Positions 55,301 to 61,796 of a stretch of 64,000 nucleotides of DNA are shown in pieces. This stretch comes from Nectonema munidae. Its lineage: Eukaryota > Nematomorpha > Nectonematoida > Nectonematidae. Within the stretch, counting starts at the first letter, position 1. Each line of letters starts with the position of its first letter. Under the pieces are notes generated by a model. The model saw only the letters and a program-made list of their open reading frames with translations. It had not been told where the DNA came from and ran no database searches. Position numbers and translations under genes: made by a program. The DNA is taken from assembly GCA_030549495.1 (NCBI GenBank), contig JAUIRK010000712.1:1-64000 (forward strand). Reading direction: 5' to 3'.

Positions 55301-58300
55301 TAGCTACCTTTAGAATAAATAAGAGTATATTTTCGTTAGCCAACGTTTTTAACTCAAATCTTTAGTTAAAGCAATTTGTTTATAATTTTACTTAGTTAAT
55401 CGATTTATACAATTTCCCTTAAATTGTACATACTTAAAATAAAAAAGGACAAATAAATATTGAATATGTAAAAAAGGAGGAAACAAATTCGAATAAAGAC
55501 GAATTAGGCAGAAACAAATGAAAAAAGACATTAAGGAAAAATGAGGAATTAAAAGTAAAAATTCTATATTCCGTGCGTTGCATATTATAACAGTCCATGA
55601 CATGTATCAAATTTTTCTCAAATAATTGTACAAAACAAGAGGATGCTTCTTGTATTTGGATGAGAAAACAGATCTTCGTGTATGAATTAAAAAAGGAATA
55701 AATTGTAGAAGTTTATTATTACGACTAAAATAAGAAAAACCAAATAAATTTTGTTTCACACCCGAGGTCGTCTTCTTCAATTGCCATATTGTTTTTTAAG
55801 GATTGAGATATTCTGTTCATGTTTGTAAATTAATGTTTCATAAAAATTTTGTCCATTTACCCAAATATGAAACTTTATTTAAATTAATTAATGTGATATT
55901 TATATTAGTGGATTGTATTTTATTTTTTCAAAAAAATGATCATATCTTATACTAGAAAGTCATTTTTTATTTTTTCAAAAAAAATATGATCATGAGTTAT
56001 ATTAGTAGAAAGATGAGGTGTACTATGCGAAAGATGGTATATTACAAGAATAAAAACAAAATATATATTCTTAATTCTAAATAGTTAAAAATTTTAAATA
56101 CATTGCCTTATTTTTGTTTATTTTTAAATTAATCAAGATTTCTGAAAGTTTTGAGAAAATTTATATACTTTGGGTTTATTTTAATTTCAAAGTACACACT
56201 TTTAAAGATAAGCAAATATTAAAAACTAGAAAAGTCCATTTACAGTTTCTATAGATTTAAAATTATAGCAGTGAGGCACTTTGCTGCTTAAAATTAAAAC
56301 TTTTATTATTTGAGTATATAAGCAGTATGGAATTTTATAAATAATTTTTTTACTTTTTTTTGAAATATAAAATTCTTTTATAAAAAATTAAACCCAGAAA
56401 TAAATTCATGTAACTAATTTAGTTAGTTATTTATTCACTAAATTATTTCTTTGTTAGTAAAAATTAAAAACTCATAAATTTATAATAGTTGTTTAAGCTA
56501 GTAATCCCCACAGTACTAAAAAATTTCTGAAAAGTGGGACTTATACCTTTTATAAAACTTAATATTTATACAAAAAAATTGATTCTAGACATAATATTTT
56601 CAATTTTGTATTTTTTTATTCATAAATTTCTAAATTTAAAAATGATGAAAAAAAATATTTTATTAAAATGTACGTGTTTTGATGTATTTTTTCTATTTTA
56701 AAAAACGCATTGAAATTTTTTTCTTTTGCCAGTAATTTTTTCAATTTTAGTAAAAAATATTTCCACCAAAATATCTTTTTAAGACACATACAAATAGGGC
56801 TTAACTAAAAACTTGCTAAATTAAACATAAAAATAACATTTTTGGACCAAATGAAATGAAAATTTACTCTCAAATTGAAAATTTATTTTTAAGTAGCAAA
56901 TGTTTTGAGTTGAAATATTACGCGACTAAGTTGCCACCAATATGTAGAAGTAATGCACAAGTGAATACTTTTACATAGAAACCTTTGAAAAAATTCAATG
57001 TGTATAAACCATTTTTACTTCAATTTTGTCCCTTTTCAATACCATTTGTCCTTTTGCAATTCTATTTTGTCTTTTTGCAATTCCATTTTGTCCTTTTGCA
57101 ATTCCATTTTGTCCTTTTGCAATTTTATTTAGTCTTTATGCAATTCTATTTTGTCCTTTTACAATTCTATTTTGTCTTTTCTATACTTGCACATCATATT
57201 AATATAAAATCACCAAAAGTGTGTTCATTATATCAACATTTGATATATCTATATCAAAAAAAATTGGTAAAGATTGGATATAATCCATCATTTGACACTT
57301 TTTCCAAAAAATTTAAATAATACTTCTGTAAATTTGCTAAAAGATGACATTTAGCAAAAATAGAGTTATTTTGTGCGACTAGTCATCTTATTTTTACCTT
57401 TTTTTGTTTTTACTTTTTATCTAATTATTATCAATATCATATTAAAGTTTAAAAAAGACAAAACGATTGCAAAAAGTGATAAAAATATACAGAACCCATT
57501 TATTATTTTCCTCTCAAACTACGTTGTTTTTTTTCATTTTCTACAAATTATAATATAATTTGAAAACGTTTTCAATTAAATAGAGTGAGAAATATAACTA
57601 GAAAGTTTCACCTCATTTGCCTACGAATGTTTTGGTCAAAACATCGTTTTAGGTTAATTGACCTACTTAAATTTGAAACAACAGATCTTGAAGAACATTA
57701 GGAGCTATATTAAATGAAATAGCCCTCTTTTTATTTCTTCTACACATTTGTTTTAACCCAGGTAAGTTATTTAACCGAGTTATCATGAAATTATCATTTA
57801 TTTAAAGTTTAAAATTTGGATTTCCAATGTATTATTACTCCATGACAACCTCTATTGACTTTTATTCCAATCACTAACTTTTTGTTCAATAACTAAACTA
57901 TTCAATTAATGTCATTAAAAAATATTTTTGTCTAGTCTTTCAGTGATTAGAAATTTTAAAAATTGAAAAAAACCTTTCATTATATAAAATAGATTATTTT
58001 TTTACAAAATTAAATTATGTTTACCATACTTACTTCCCTTTAGATTATCTAATTAATTAACCAATCAATTGATAACATTAAGTCAATGATAGTTCACAAC
58101 TAAGTAATGAAGGTTTATTTACATTTTAAATATGCATGAATTATTATATATATTTTTATGCCTTCTTGTTGAATATTTGGATTGATTAATTATATTTATC
58201 AAGTAATTCTAAAGCGTTTTTTCGGTTTTAAAGAAGTGTATGAAAAATAAATTTTAAAATGATTTTTTCGTTTTTAAGCATTGCTGAATTTACTTCCAGA

Positions 58301-61300
58301 TATGAAGAATACGACTTTTTCTTATACACCAAATCAGACTCCCTCAATCCATGGTTAACTGACGAAAATAACTGGCAAAAATTTGAAGAAATGTACTTTT
58401 ATAACTTTTTTAGCAATCACTTTTTTGAATCTTAAAAAGAAAAGTCATTTTAAGATGTGTTTAGTTTTGAACTATGCGGATATAAGGATTTGATAGAAAG
58501 TTAAAGGTTTAATTTGAATGATGTGTTAGATATTAACTCTATGTTTTCCTTATTTTTTAAGAAGTATAAAATCTTTAAAAAAGAACATTACCCAATTGTA
58601 TTTATTTTGAAAATGTTAACATACCTAAATATTGGTATTGAACACGTTAATTACAGATAGTTTAGTAAATCAAAGTATTTAAATTTGTCTAAATTCATGA
58701 AAATACTACCTCATTTTTTGCTTCTGTTGAAAAGTATTTTTCTTAATTAACATTACGAAGAGAAAATTTTCTAGCAAATTAAATGTCTCAACTACCAAGG
58801 ATATTGTTCAGTCAAAACAACTCATGATGAAAAAAATAATATGCCGTGTGTTAATTGGAAATCAAAGAAAAAACGACTGTCCGATTTAAAAGAAGGAACA
58901 AAAAATAAATAGATTGGAAAAAGATAAATGAAATTTGCAACCTTTCTTTGTTTTTATTTATTTTATTCATTTTGGTTTTCTTTATTAAATCTAGATTTAT
59001 TTCTCATCTTTGAGTTTTCTAAAATACATAATCGCAATACTGTTACAACTACTAATAAAGTTGGTGTTTATTGGATTTTTCTAATATTGTAGATTACCTT
59101 CAAAGCTTCGCGTAATTAAATGGCAGTTAGACTTTAAACATCTTCTAAATGATAAAGTAGGTTTTTCTCAATTTTTCGCTTTCCTCAAAAAAGAATTTTC
59201 CCAAGAAAATTTGTTATTCTGGAAAGAATGCAATGACTTTGAAAAGTTGTATCCTTCTGAGCAGAAAAAAAAGTTGCAAGAAATATTCAAGTAAGGAGTT
59301 GTCTTTAGATTATTTCTATTTTATTTTTATCAACGTGATTTATTTGGAAGATTTGTAATTTGCATGAGAAGGGTTATGCTTTTTTATCACTGAAGATTTG
59401 ATTTCCACCAATTGAAAATAATTTAATAAGCAAACTAACACATCAATACTTTACTTTTTTAAATACTTAGCAGATAAAGATGAAACTTTTAATAAGTAAC
59501 TTGTTTATTATTAATGTTGGAGTATCAAACGCGACTGTCTTAAAGTTCAACACTCCACAAAAAGCTACAAGCGCAAATTTTCCTAACTTCAAATAAAGAC
59601 TTATGCTTTGTAAAAACATTATAGTGTTAAATAAACAAGTTAAATTTTATTTATGTGTTTTTTTTAAATTTTTTATTGTATGTTAGTTTTTGGAACGTTT
59701 TATAAAACAAGTACTGTGGCTGTTATGTACAGTTTTTTTCATATTTTTTTATAAAACTAAAACCCTATAGTTCAAAAACTTGAAAAGAAAAACAAAAATT
59801 CGTTTTAGATTCAGCAATCAAAACAAAATTAAAAACAGCTCTTAGGCTTAACTCAATAAAAATTGTGTTGATCTGTGTAATTAAAAACAACTTACTGTGT
59901 AGTTTAATGATGCATATAAATATTGAATTAGAATTAACTAACACAAATAATCCCATTTTTTTCTACTAAATAGAATAAAATATTGTAGCCTATTTTAAAA
60001 TTTAGTCTACTGAATAGAATACTAATTACAAAAACTTACAGTAAGTCTTTTTACTCAAAAAGAAACTTAAAAAAACTTTTTAAAGAAAACGGTTGAAATA
60101 ACTAATATTTAACTACTTTAGAAAATTGTTCACAGTAGTGTATTTTTGAATCTTTAGTGAGTTTTTATTAAGATTTTATAATTACTCTATAGTAAAATCA
60201 CATTATAACGAAATTCAAAAAAGGTTATTTTTATTTCTTTAAAATGAAATTTCGATATACTGAAGTGTGTTTAGATTTATAAAATTCATTTTTTTAATAT
60301 TTATTTATTTATTTATTTAAGAAAGAAAGAAGAAATTTATTAGCGTAGACATGTTTGTTGTTAAATAACAATCAAAGTATTTCACAAAATTACAAATTAT
60401 TATAAAAAATAAGTAAAAACAGTGTGTTTTTAGCTTTGGAGTTTTATTAAAAACAGCATATTTTAGTTATTGGCCCACACAAAGATTTTAAAAAAAATAT
60501 ATTAAAAAAAATATGTTTTTTGCTTATAATATTGATATTTATTTTGCTCAGTAAATTAAATATGGGTTTAATGAGCAATTTTTTATTTCAAAATCATAAA
60601 CAGCACAATTAGTATATTATAAAAACAATACTCTTTTCATTTTCAATAACTTTGCATTCACAAAACCAATTTTCTCTAAGTTGGATAATTATGCGTATTT
60701 AATCCTTTTTTAAATGAGTTTAAAACAAAAGAGTTTTTAATGTTCAAAGCCCTACAAAAATTAATCCAACTTTACGGTTTTCAATGAGCATTATGATGAA
60801 TTTGTTGAAATATCAAAATAATATGAATGTTCCTTATCTAACAAGCTAAATAATTTACTTTTAGACTGAGCTTAATTATTTTTTTACTTATTAAAATCGA
60901 TAATGCTATTATATTTCTATTACATGAAATTATAAGAGAAAACAAATAATATTCAATAAATAACAAAAACAGATTGAGCATTTTTCTATATTGAGACTAT
61001 TTCTAACCAAATAAATTTTCAAAGTTTTTGTAATAAACTAAAATCATAAAAACATTGATTTCGTTATTCAAAATTAAAAATTTTCGGTTTTTTTATCGTC
61101 TGCACTACATGAAATTTGAAATAAACCTGATCTACTGAAAACAAAAAGTGGTTATATTATCTACTTTAAATTGTTACTGTAACAATGCATAGCTTGGTAA
61201 TTAAAACACCATTGTAGTAGTAAATTCACTTTCAATAAGTTAAATCATTTAACTAAAAAATCATCTTAAACGAAGGATTTTTAAGTTCTCTATATTATTA

Positions 61301-61796
61301 ACATATTATCCAAATATTGGTATTGTTGATATAAGAGAAAAATATTGTAAATATTTATTTTCTCAATTTACATATGTTAAAACAGTGTCTGATTGAATTA
61401 ACTTTTTAACTAAATGAAGTAAAACCCCAAATTCTCATTTTTTTTATCTTTTGAAAGAGTCATTGATAGGAAGATTAAGCAAAATGATTAGAAATATATT
61501 TACACTACTGAAATTCTATTTTGCATTTGAAATATATGATATTCTAAATCAAATATTTACTCTTAAGTGAGTATGTCTGCCTTTCTGCTCCCAAAGCCGT
61601 GAACATAGACAGTAAGGCAAAAGACAAAATTCTGCAAGGCTTAGAAAACTTTCACCCTGACTGCCTAAAGTTAGCTCAAGATCACACATACAATCTCATG
61701 CTGAAGGATAGCTACTTTCGCTTCTGCCGATCCAAAGAATACAAATCCATATTAGAAGCTTCCTGTATGAAGCAATCTTCTGGAAAGAGGGGGTAA
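13297..61796 (+). CDS. RGS7-like: R7-family RGS protein gene (DEP-DHEX-GGL-RGS), 12 exons
   Basis: Joined exons: 13297-13353, 22458-22551, 26779-26829, 40741-40899, 49264-49331, 49420-49496, 50774-50855, 51963-52040, 54224-54285, 58279-58392, 59093-59290 and 61568-61796. They total 1269 nt, giving 422 residues plus a TAA stop, and every junction keeps frame across GT...AG introns. Vertebrate RGS7 is about 470-495 residues, so this protein is short. Seen in the translation: a DEP domain ending in RFQSPYFW (RFQTPYFW in RGS7), the DHEX signature ESQERAFWRVHRP, the NPW motif after the GGL region, and an RGS box with KEFSQENLLFW, NIDS and LMLKDSYFRF. R7 proteins are GTPase-activating proteins for Gi/o alpha subunits. 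They act with Gbeta5 (bound by GGL) and a DEP-binding membrane anchor. Whether it is nearer RGS6/7 (EGL-10) or RGS9/11 (EAT-16) I cannot decide. Introns range from 88 nt to 13.9 kb. Confidence 0.93.
14195..14560 (-). repeat. Dispersed repeat, copy 1 (non-autonomous, hAT-like end)
   Basis: It starts cagggccttcatatatgg and ends in cccaggggcaacactttgg. Its reverse complement shares ggcaaaagttttagcgac, taatcttacaaa and ttcagattatgca in the same order with copies at about 24150-24400 and 51210-51440. It has no coding capacity. Confidence 0.6.
19252..19597. mobile_element. hAT MITE with terminal inverted repeats and 8-bp target duplication
   Basis: Body 19260-19589 (330 bp). Left end cagagtttttcaaacg with cactgcgaccc further in; right end, read inward, cgcgtttttcacactgtgg with cctgaccc. 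The flanks gtctagag (19252-19259) and ctctacag (19590-19597) agree at 6 of 8. The ends are of the Charlie-like hAT type. There is no transposase; a short plus frame inside is incidental. Confidence 0.72.
20475..20676. repeat. Foldback repeat (MITE-like), arms about 65-75 bp
   Basis: Left arm 20475-20548 and right arm 20615-20676 are inverted copies sharing gaaatttcatagatgtat, aaaatatgaagaatatag and caatgaaacaat with small gaps. The spacer is about 65 bp. It would form a long imperfect RNA hairpin in the intron 1 transcript. Confidence 0.75.
21735..21906. repeat. Near-perfect hairpin (stem about 65 bp, loop 14 nt) beside a poly-C tract
   Basis: The inner 48 bp of each arm (21779-21826 and 21841-21888) are exact reverse complements around a 14-nt A-rich loop. 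With about four mismatches the pairing extends to 21761 and 21906. A tract of about 15 C lies just outside at 21733-21747. It could be a recent foldback insertion, a small-RNA precursor, or a snap-back artefact of sequencing. Confidence 0.85.
21926..22219 (-). CDS. Unrecognised 97-codon open frame (hypothetical)
   Basis: The start MEFSSEFSDEDNESSNML is acidic and the middle is Cys/Lys rich (CPNKICCSTKPYKHRVLL). The base composition is more balanced than the flanking intron, and the acidic start resembles some transposase N-termini. It begins 238 bp before RGS exon 2 on the opposite strand and ends 20 bp from the hairpin. I do not recognise it. It may be a transposon remnant or an exon of an unknown gene. 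Confidence 0.3.
   Translation of the reverse strand: MEFSSEFSDEDNESSNMLELKLTFKKKDTVWEVDSSILRCPNKICCSTKPYKHRVLLRNSVHFNPDENKALQLNWKVSSCFFLKASRKGIAGSINNL
22458..22551 (+). CDS. RGS7-like: R7 RGS exon 2 (DEP domain, first part, residues 20-50)
   Basis: Acceptor TTTTTCAG, donor GGTAACTT. The open frame starts IEKLLRSMLRPNGVPVGV and continues through FLKEIPYSFT. It aligns with MEDVIARMQDEKNGIPIRTV and FLSKIPSVFSG of RGS7: same spacing, with N-G, the V/I-P-V/I turn and F-L-x-x-I-P kept. It ends one base into codon 51 (G|CA, Ala). Confidence 0.92.
24150..24400 (+). repeat. Dispersed repeat, copy 2
   Basis: It shares tgtgttttactatgacaaaa with copy 3 (51390-51415) and aataatcttacaaaa with copies 1 and 3, in the same order, then runs into a pyrimidine-rich end (actccctctatctccc). 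The edges are approximate. Confidence 0.5.
25135..25243. repeat. Small inverted-repeat element (about 109 bp)
   Basis: The arms gacaaatttattagaaaaat... (25135-25170) and its inverted copy (25202-25243) share an uninterrupted attagaaaaattattttatt block and continue to tgtaac. The spacer is about 30 bp. It is probably a tiny MITE. Confidence 0.6.
26779..26829 (+). CDS. RGS7-like: R7 RGS exon 3 (DEP domain, middle, residues 51-68)
   Basis: A 51-nt exon between acceptor TGTTTTAG and donor GGTAATTT, phase 1 on both sides. It reads FDLIEWKTQNLKTDEI, aligning with SDIVQWLIKNLTIEDPVE of RGS7, the DEP helix with the conserved Trp. The split codons are Ala 51 (G|CA) and Glu 68 (G|AA), both fitting the neighbouring exons. 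It is too short to be found as an ORF and rests on homology and phase. Confidence 0.88.
27411..27560. mobile_element. Terminal fragment of a ZBED5-like hAT
   Basis: caatggttcccaaact and the following sequence, with a purine-rich agagagaaagag block, parallel the left end of the element at 363 (cagtggttcccaacc, then gagagaaagaac) over about 140 bp. No transposase of that family follows. Confidence 0.5.
27641..29531 (-). mobile_element. hAT DNA transposon, GTF2IRD2/ZBED-like, degraded
   Basis: The left end cagaggtggggaaccttttt and the right end read inward (caggggtggagaatctgcgg) form terminal repeats, with ggccgc words inside both. Minus-strand frames give, in transposase order, TEASYKVAYLLGKKGKPFTD (28963-28757, the counterpart of ASYEVSYKIARGKKQ in the element at 363-2461), then degraded middle parts, and the C-terminal dimerisation region CFSTTYCCESTFSYLTQIKN with SLRTQLTDEHLEDQLKLR (28237-27920). 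The flanking 8-mers match only 4 of 8, so the target duplication is unproven. Confidence 0.8.
29540..31890 (-). mobile_element. LINE (Jockey/CR1 group), 5'-truncated, with internal loss
   Basis: On the minus strand the endonuclease (31880-31000) contains FNIVSVNIQSLNSKFDELVT, VICLQETW and HNIYRRPSSN, then jumps to YFSDHFPICL, so the GDFN part is missing. The reverse transcriptase follows with LDLTKAFDSI (about 30.26 kb), the polymerase-adjacent block LTRRVPQVSILGPLLFVLYI (30.1 kb) and the C-terminal VPVFYEVYRHTIGESCSS part (29.7 kb). Stops and shifts interrupt it, and ORF1 is absent. An A-rich tail faces the end of the hAT at 29531. Confidence 0.88.
32270..32520. repeat. Degenerate ggcgca phrase plus (AACT)n-like repeat
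   Basis: ttttttggcgcagaac and tttttggtgcattaag (about 32280-32325) run into a 180-bp series of aacta/aactaact words with many variants. A similar pairing, in the other orientation, lies near 62010-62080. Confidence 0.55.
36360..36560. repeat. Degenerate phrase repeat flanking the LINE, left part
   Basis: Recurring words such as caatttgata, gaattcggtact, ctaattgtacttgtacc and gattcggccccagagaatt look like one decayed short unit. The same vocabulary resumes after the LINE at 40495. Confidence 0.5.
36560..40490 (+). mobile_element. LINE (Jockey/CR1 group), nearly full length, degraded
   Basis: ORF1 (36582 to about 37495) begins with a PHD-like finger (WSCSNCETITTKMLKCSSCM, then CHTCQDIC) and has a coiled-coil/RRM-like part (MVDGVSERNENGERIDDSEY). 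ORF2 (about 37870-40430) has endonuclease blocks (NYILCCLYRSPP, IIFIGDYNYPSI) and reverse-transcriptase blocks: STVDVLYFDFSKAFDKVPHH, GVIQGSVLDPLLFNLYINDL and LKLFADDLKIY (FADD box). It closes with RSSFFSRCINDWNSFPVHVI. The 3' end is a (TTATG)n run at 40465-40488. Stops and shifts are numerous enough that it is dead. It lies in intron 3, about 250 bp before exon 4. Confidence 0.92.
37515..37802 (+). repeat. Tandem duplication between ORF1 and ORF2 of the LINE
   Basis: Unit 37515-37646 and unit 37652-37802 both start attcatttaagtggtaact and end atgccagcaattcagattta; they differ by small indels. A partial third copy (37459-37490) precedes them at the end of ORF1. Confidence 0.85.
40495..40630. 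repeat. Degenerate phrase repeat flanking the LINE, right part
   Basis: Units such as agaaacaaattgtcctagcc, agtaccaaattgtccggga and agtaccgaattttcagga repeat with a period of about 20-25 bp. Confidence 0.55.
40741..40899 (+). CDS. RGS7-like: R7 RGS exon 4 (DEP domain C-terminal part, residues 69-120)
   Basis: The exon follows acceptor GAATGTAG and ends at donor GGTATAAA in phase 1. The first part, STHLAGLLCLFGYIF, matches EALHLGTLMAAHGYFF. The second part, RDGSYLYRFQSPYFW, matches DDGTFYRFQTPYFW, and the exon closes with DEFDY where RGS7 has ENTDY. This is one of the clearest matches in the window. A LINE ends about 250 bp upstream. The acceptor has a weak pyrimidine tract, so inclusion could be regulated; that is inference. 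Confidence 0.96.
42316..42427. repeat. Direct and inverted repeat pair
   Basis: gtgaccagaagagaaaagtgacc (42321-42343) contains a direct repeat of aaaagtgacc. It is matched at 19 of 23 bases by the reverse complement of 42405-42427. It could be a decayed foldback. Confidence 0.5.
43749..44133. mobile_element. MITE with tagtgatggta terminal inverted repeats
   Basis: Body 43757-44125 (369 bp), with perfect 11-bp terminal repeats, tagtgatggta. The flanking 8-mers (gtccgaac, gtcacgcc) are only weakly alike. The ends resemble hAT termini. It has no coding capacity and contains a (TA)n run. Confidence 0.65.
45566..45719 (-). CDS. Candidate exon of an unidentified minus-strand gene
   Basis: On the minus strand a pyrimidine-rich tract and TCAACTTTCAG precede, and the consensus donor CAG|GTATGT follows. 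The 154-nt interior is open in one frame (51 codons after one joining base): it starts EILCSQIIDNFILSYEVSHS, continues KKYATNLFHCEVKMKN, and ends GNRIATNGNMYQ. Its composition is more balanced than the flanks. I do not recognise the family, and partner exons were not found. It would be a gene nested antisense in RGS intron 4. Confidence 0.35.
48808..49062 (-). CDS. Unrecognised open frame, possible terminal exon (minus strand)
   Basis: The frame runs QQQRPFSSLKTVTMSNGICI, NNNFSSLKLKKYVKFQTKNS and PDSIEEKLENLTES, ending RRIREKMRT and a stop. An AG before GTCAGCAG could be an acceptor. The mixed, low-repeat composition looks protein-like, but no family is recognised. It lies 200 bp before RGS exon 5 on the other strand. 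It could be chance. Confidence 0.28.
   Translation of the reverse strand, partial: FEGQQQRPFSSLKTVTMSNGICISRTNLENIDIHYTNNNFSSLKLKKYVKFQTKNSKPDSIEEKLENLTESNSSVRRIREKMRT
49264..49331 (+). CDS. RGS7-like: R7 RGS exon 5 (DHEX region, residues 121-143)
   Basis: The first two bases, CG, complete an Ala codon begun by the last G of exon 4. The frame then reads VYLLKRKLDASKDAIPLE and ends DFEE before GTTCGT. RGS7 has [21 protein letters not shown] here, so both Y-A-V-Y-L and the acidic end are in register. DHEX is the helical extension that packs on DEP. An 88-nt intron, the shortest in the gene, follows. Confidence 0.93.
49420..49496 (+). CDS. RGS7-like: R7 RGS exon 6 (DHEX region, residues 144-168)
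   Basis: Acceptor TTTTTAG, donor AAGTGACT. It reads EYFQKLKKKLSSKWEYIVKQ then SEQQH, ending two bases into a Lys codon completed by exon 7. It corresponds to [24 protein letters not shown] of RGS7, with K-W-E-[YF]-I conserved. Confidence 0.95.
49497..50773. other. Intron 6 of the R7 RGS gene
   Basis: AT-rich, with no supported feature. The only less AT-rich stretch is at 50070-50180. Confidence 0.7.
50774..50855 (+). CDS. RGS7-like: R7 RGS exon 7 (DHEX signature, residues 169-196)
   Basis: One base completes Lys 169. The frame then runs LGNERKKIDKQI and LESQERAFWRVHRPA and ends in phase 0 at GTAATT. The second half is nearly identical to LDSQERAFWDVHRPV, the most constant linker motif of R7 proteins. 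A longer open frame on the opposite strand here is a shadow. Confidence 0.97.
50856..51962. other. Intron 7 of the R7 RGS gene
   Basis: It contains dispersed repeat copy 3 (about 51210-51440), followed by a (TTAGT)n-like degenerate run at 51458-51520. The rest is AT-rich. Confidence 0.7.
51210..51440 (+). repeat. Dispersed repeat, copy 3
   Basis: gggcaaaagttttagcgac, aataatcctatcaaa, ttcagattatgca and tgtgttttactatgacaaaa occur here in the order seen in copies 1 (inverted) and 2. No gene lies inside. Confidence 0.6.
51963..52040 (+). CDS. RGS7-like: R7 RGS exon 8 (linker before GGL, residues 197-222)
   Basis: A strong pyrimidine tract and TTTCGTTTAG precede the exon, and GTAACT follows. It is 78 nt, phase 0 to phase 0, and fully open: PNTPSVLEISPPRYMPAP, ending KEKEMT. 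After HRPA it matches the loosely conserved RPVPGCVNTTEVDIKK segment of RGS7. The homology is modest because the linker diverges quickly. The phase fit, splice sites and raised GC content support the exon. Confidence 0.82.
54224..54285 (+). CDS. RGS7-like: R7 RGS exon 9 (probable GGL N-terminal part, residues 223-242)
   Basis: Acceptor CATTTAG, donor GGTAATTT. Incoming phase 0 and outgoing phase 2 are exactly what the flanking exons need. It reads VDEYQNSIAHLYCKNSISYQ and forms a Cys codon (TG|C) with exon 10. Its position fits the start of the GGL domain (DELQQQIKYWQIQLDRHRLK in RGS7), but residue identity is low and the segment is about seven residues shorter than usual. The true GGL exon could be another one, or an extra exon may be missing. 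Confidence 0.6.
57021..57180. repeat. 21-bp minisatellite, about 7-8 copies
   Basis: The unit is close to attccattttgtccttttgca, with one to four changes per copy. Because the period is a multiple of three it leaves an open frame repeating FVLLQFH, which is a by-product. Confidence 0.9.
58279..58392 (+). CDS. RGS7-like: R7 RGS exon 10 (GGL C-terminal part and NPW motif, residues 243-280)
   Basis: It reads IAEFTSRYEEYDFF, then SDSLNPWLTDENNW, ending FEE. This aligns with SYTEQYLEYDPF and PSNPWLSDDTTFWELE of RGS7. Y-x-E-Y-D and N-P-W are hallmarks of the end of a G-gamma-like domain. The acceptor is TTTTTAAG. The donor ATGTACTT is weaker than the others but gives the correct phase. Confidence 0.92.
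58393..59092. other. Intron 10 of the R7 RGS gene
   Basis: 700 nt. 58690-58880 has a faint hAT-like translation (ASVEKYFS, then LRREN) split by stops, too weak to call. Otherwise AT-rich. Confidence 0.6.
59093..59290 (+). CDS. RGS7-like: R7 RGS exon 11 (RGS box, first half, residues 281-346)
   Basis: It follows acceptor ATTGTAG and ends at AAGTAAGG. The frame begins LPSKLRVIKWQLDFKHLLND (RVKRWGFGMDEALKDPVG in RGS7), then FFAFLKKEFSQENLLFW and ends LQEIF. E-F-S-x-E-N-x-x-F-W carries the Glu-Asn pair that contacts G-alpha switch regions, so the catalytic surface looks intact. Confidence 0.97.
59291..61567. other. Intron 11 of the R7 RGS gene
   Basis: 2.3 kb, AT-rich, interrupts the RGS box. 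It includes a (TTTA)n run at about 60300-60320. Nothing else is supported. Confidence 0.7.
61568..61796 (+). CDS. RGS7-like: R7 RGS exon 12 (RGS box, second half, and C-terminus, residues 347-422)
   Basis: The acceptor CTTAAG precedes the exon; Asn 347 is split (AA|T). It reads EYVCLSAPKAVNIDSKAKDK, later LAQDHTYNLMLKDSYFRF and YKSILEA, ending SGKRG and TAA at 61794. It matches EFLAPGAPSAINLDS and AQEHIYKLMKSDSYPRF, including the Asn that packs against the G-alpha catalytic Gln in RGS structures. A GT at 61793 overlaps the stop codon, so splicing to a further exon is possible; vertebrate R7 proteins have longer tails. Confidence 0.93.

Larger units (their letters stand above)
52041..58278. 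other. Introns 8 and 9 of the R7 RGS gene (2.2 and 4.0 kb around exon 9)
   Basis: AT-rich. It contains a poly-C tract at about 54046-54058, a 50-bp tandem duplication near 55915-56015 and the 21-bp minisatellite at 57021-57180. Short open frames at 52792-52974, 55388-55603 and 56985-57320 are compositional. If the GGL domain has another exon it should be here. Confidence 0.65.

Noticed and set aside
56985-57320. 111-codon plus ORF
   Set aside because: Generated by the 21-bp minisatellite.
58690-58880. Faint hAT-like translation in intron 10
   Set aside because: Too short and interrupted to separate from chance.
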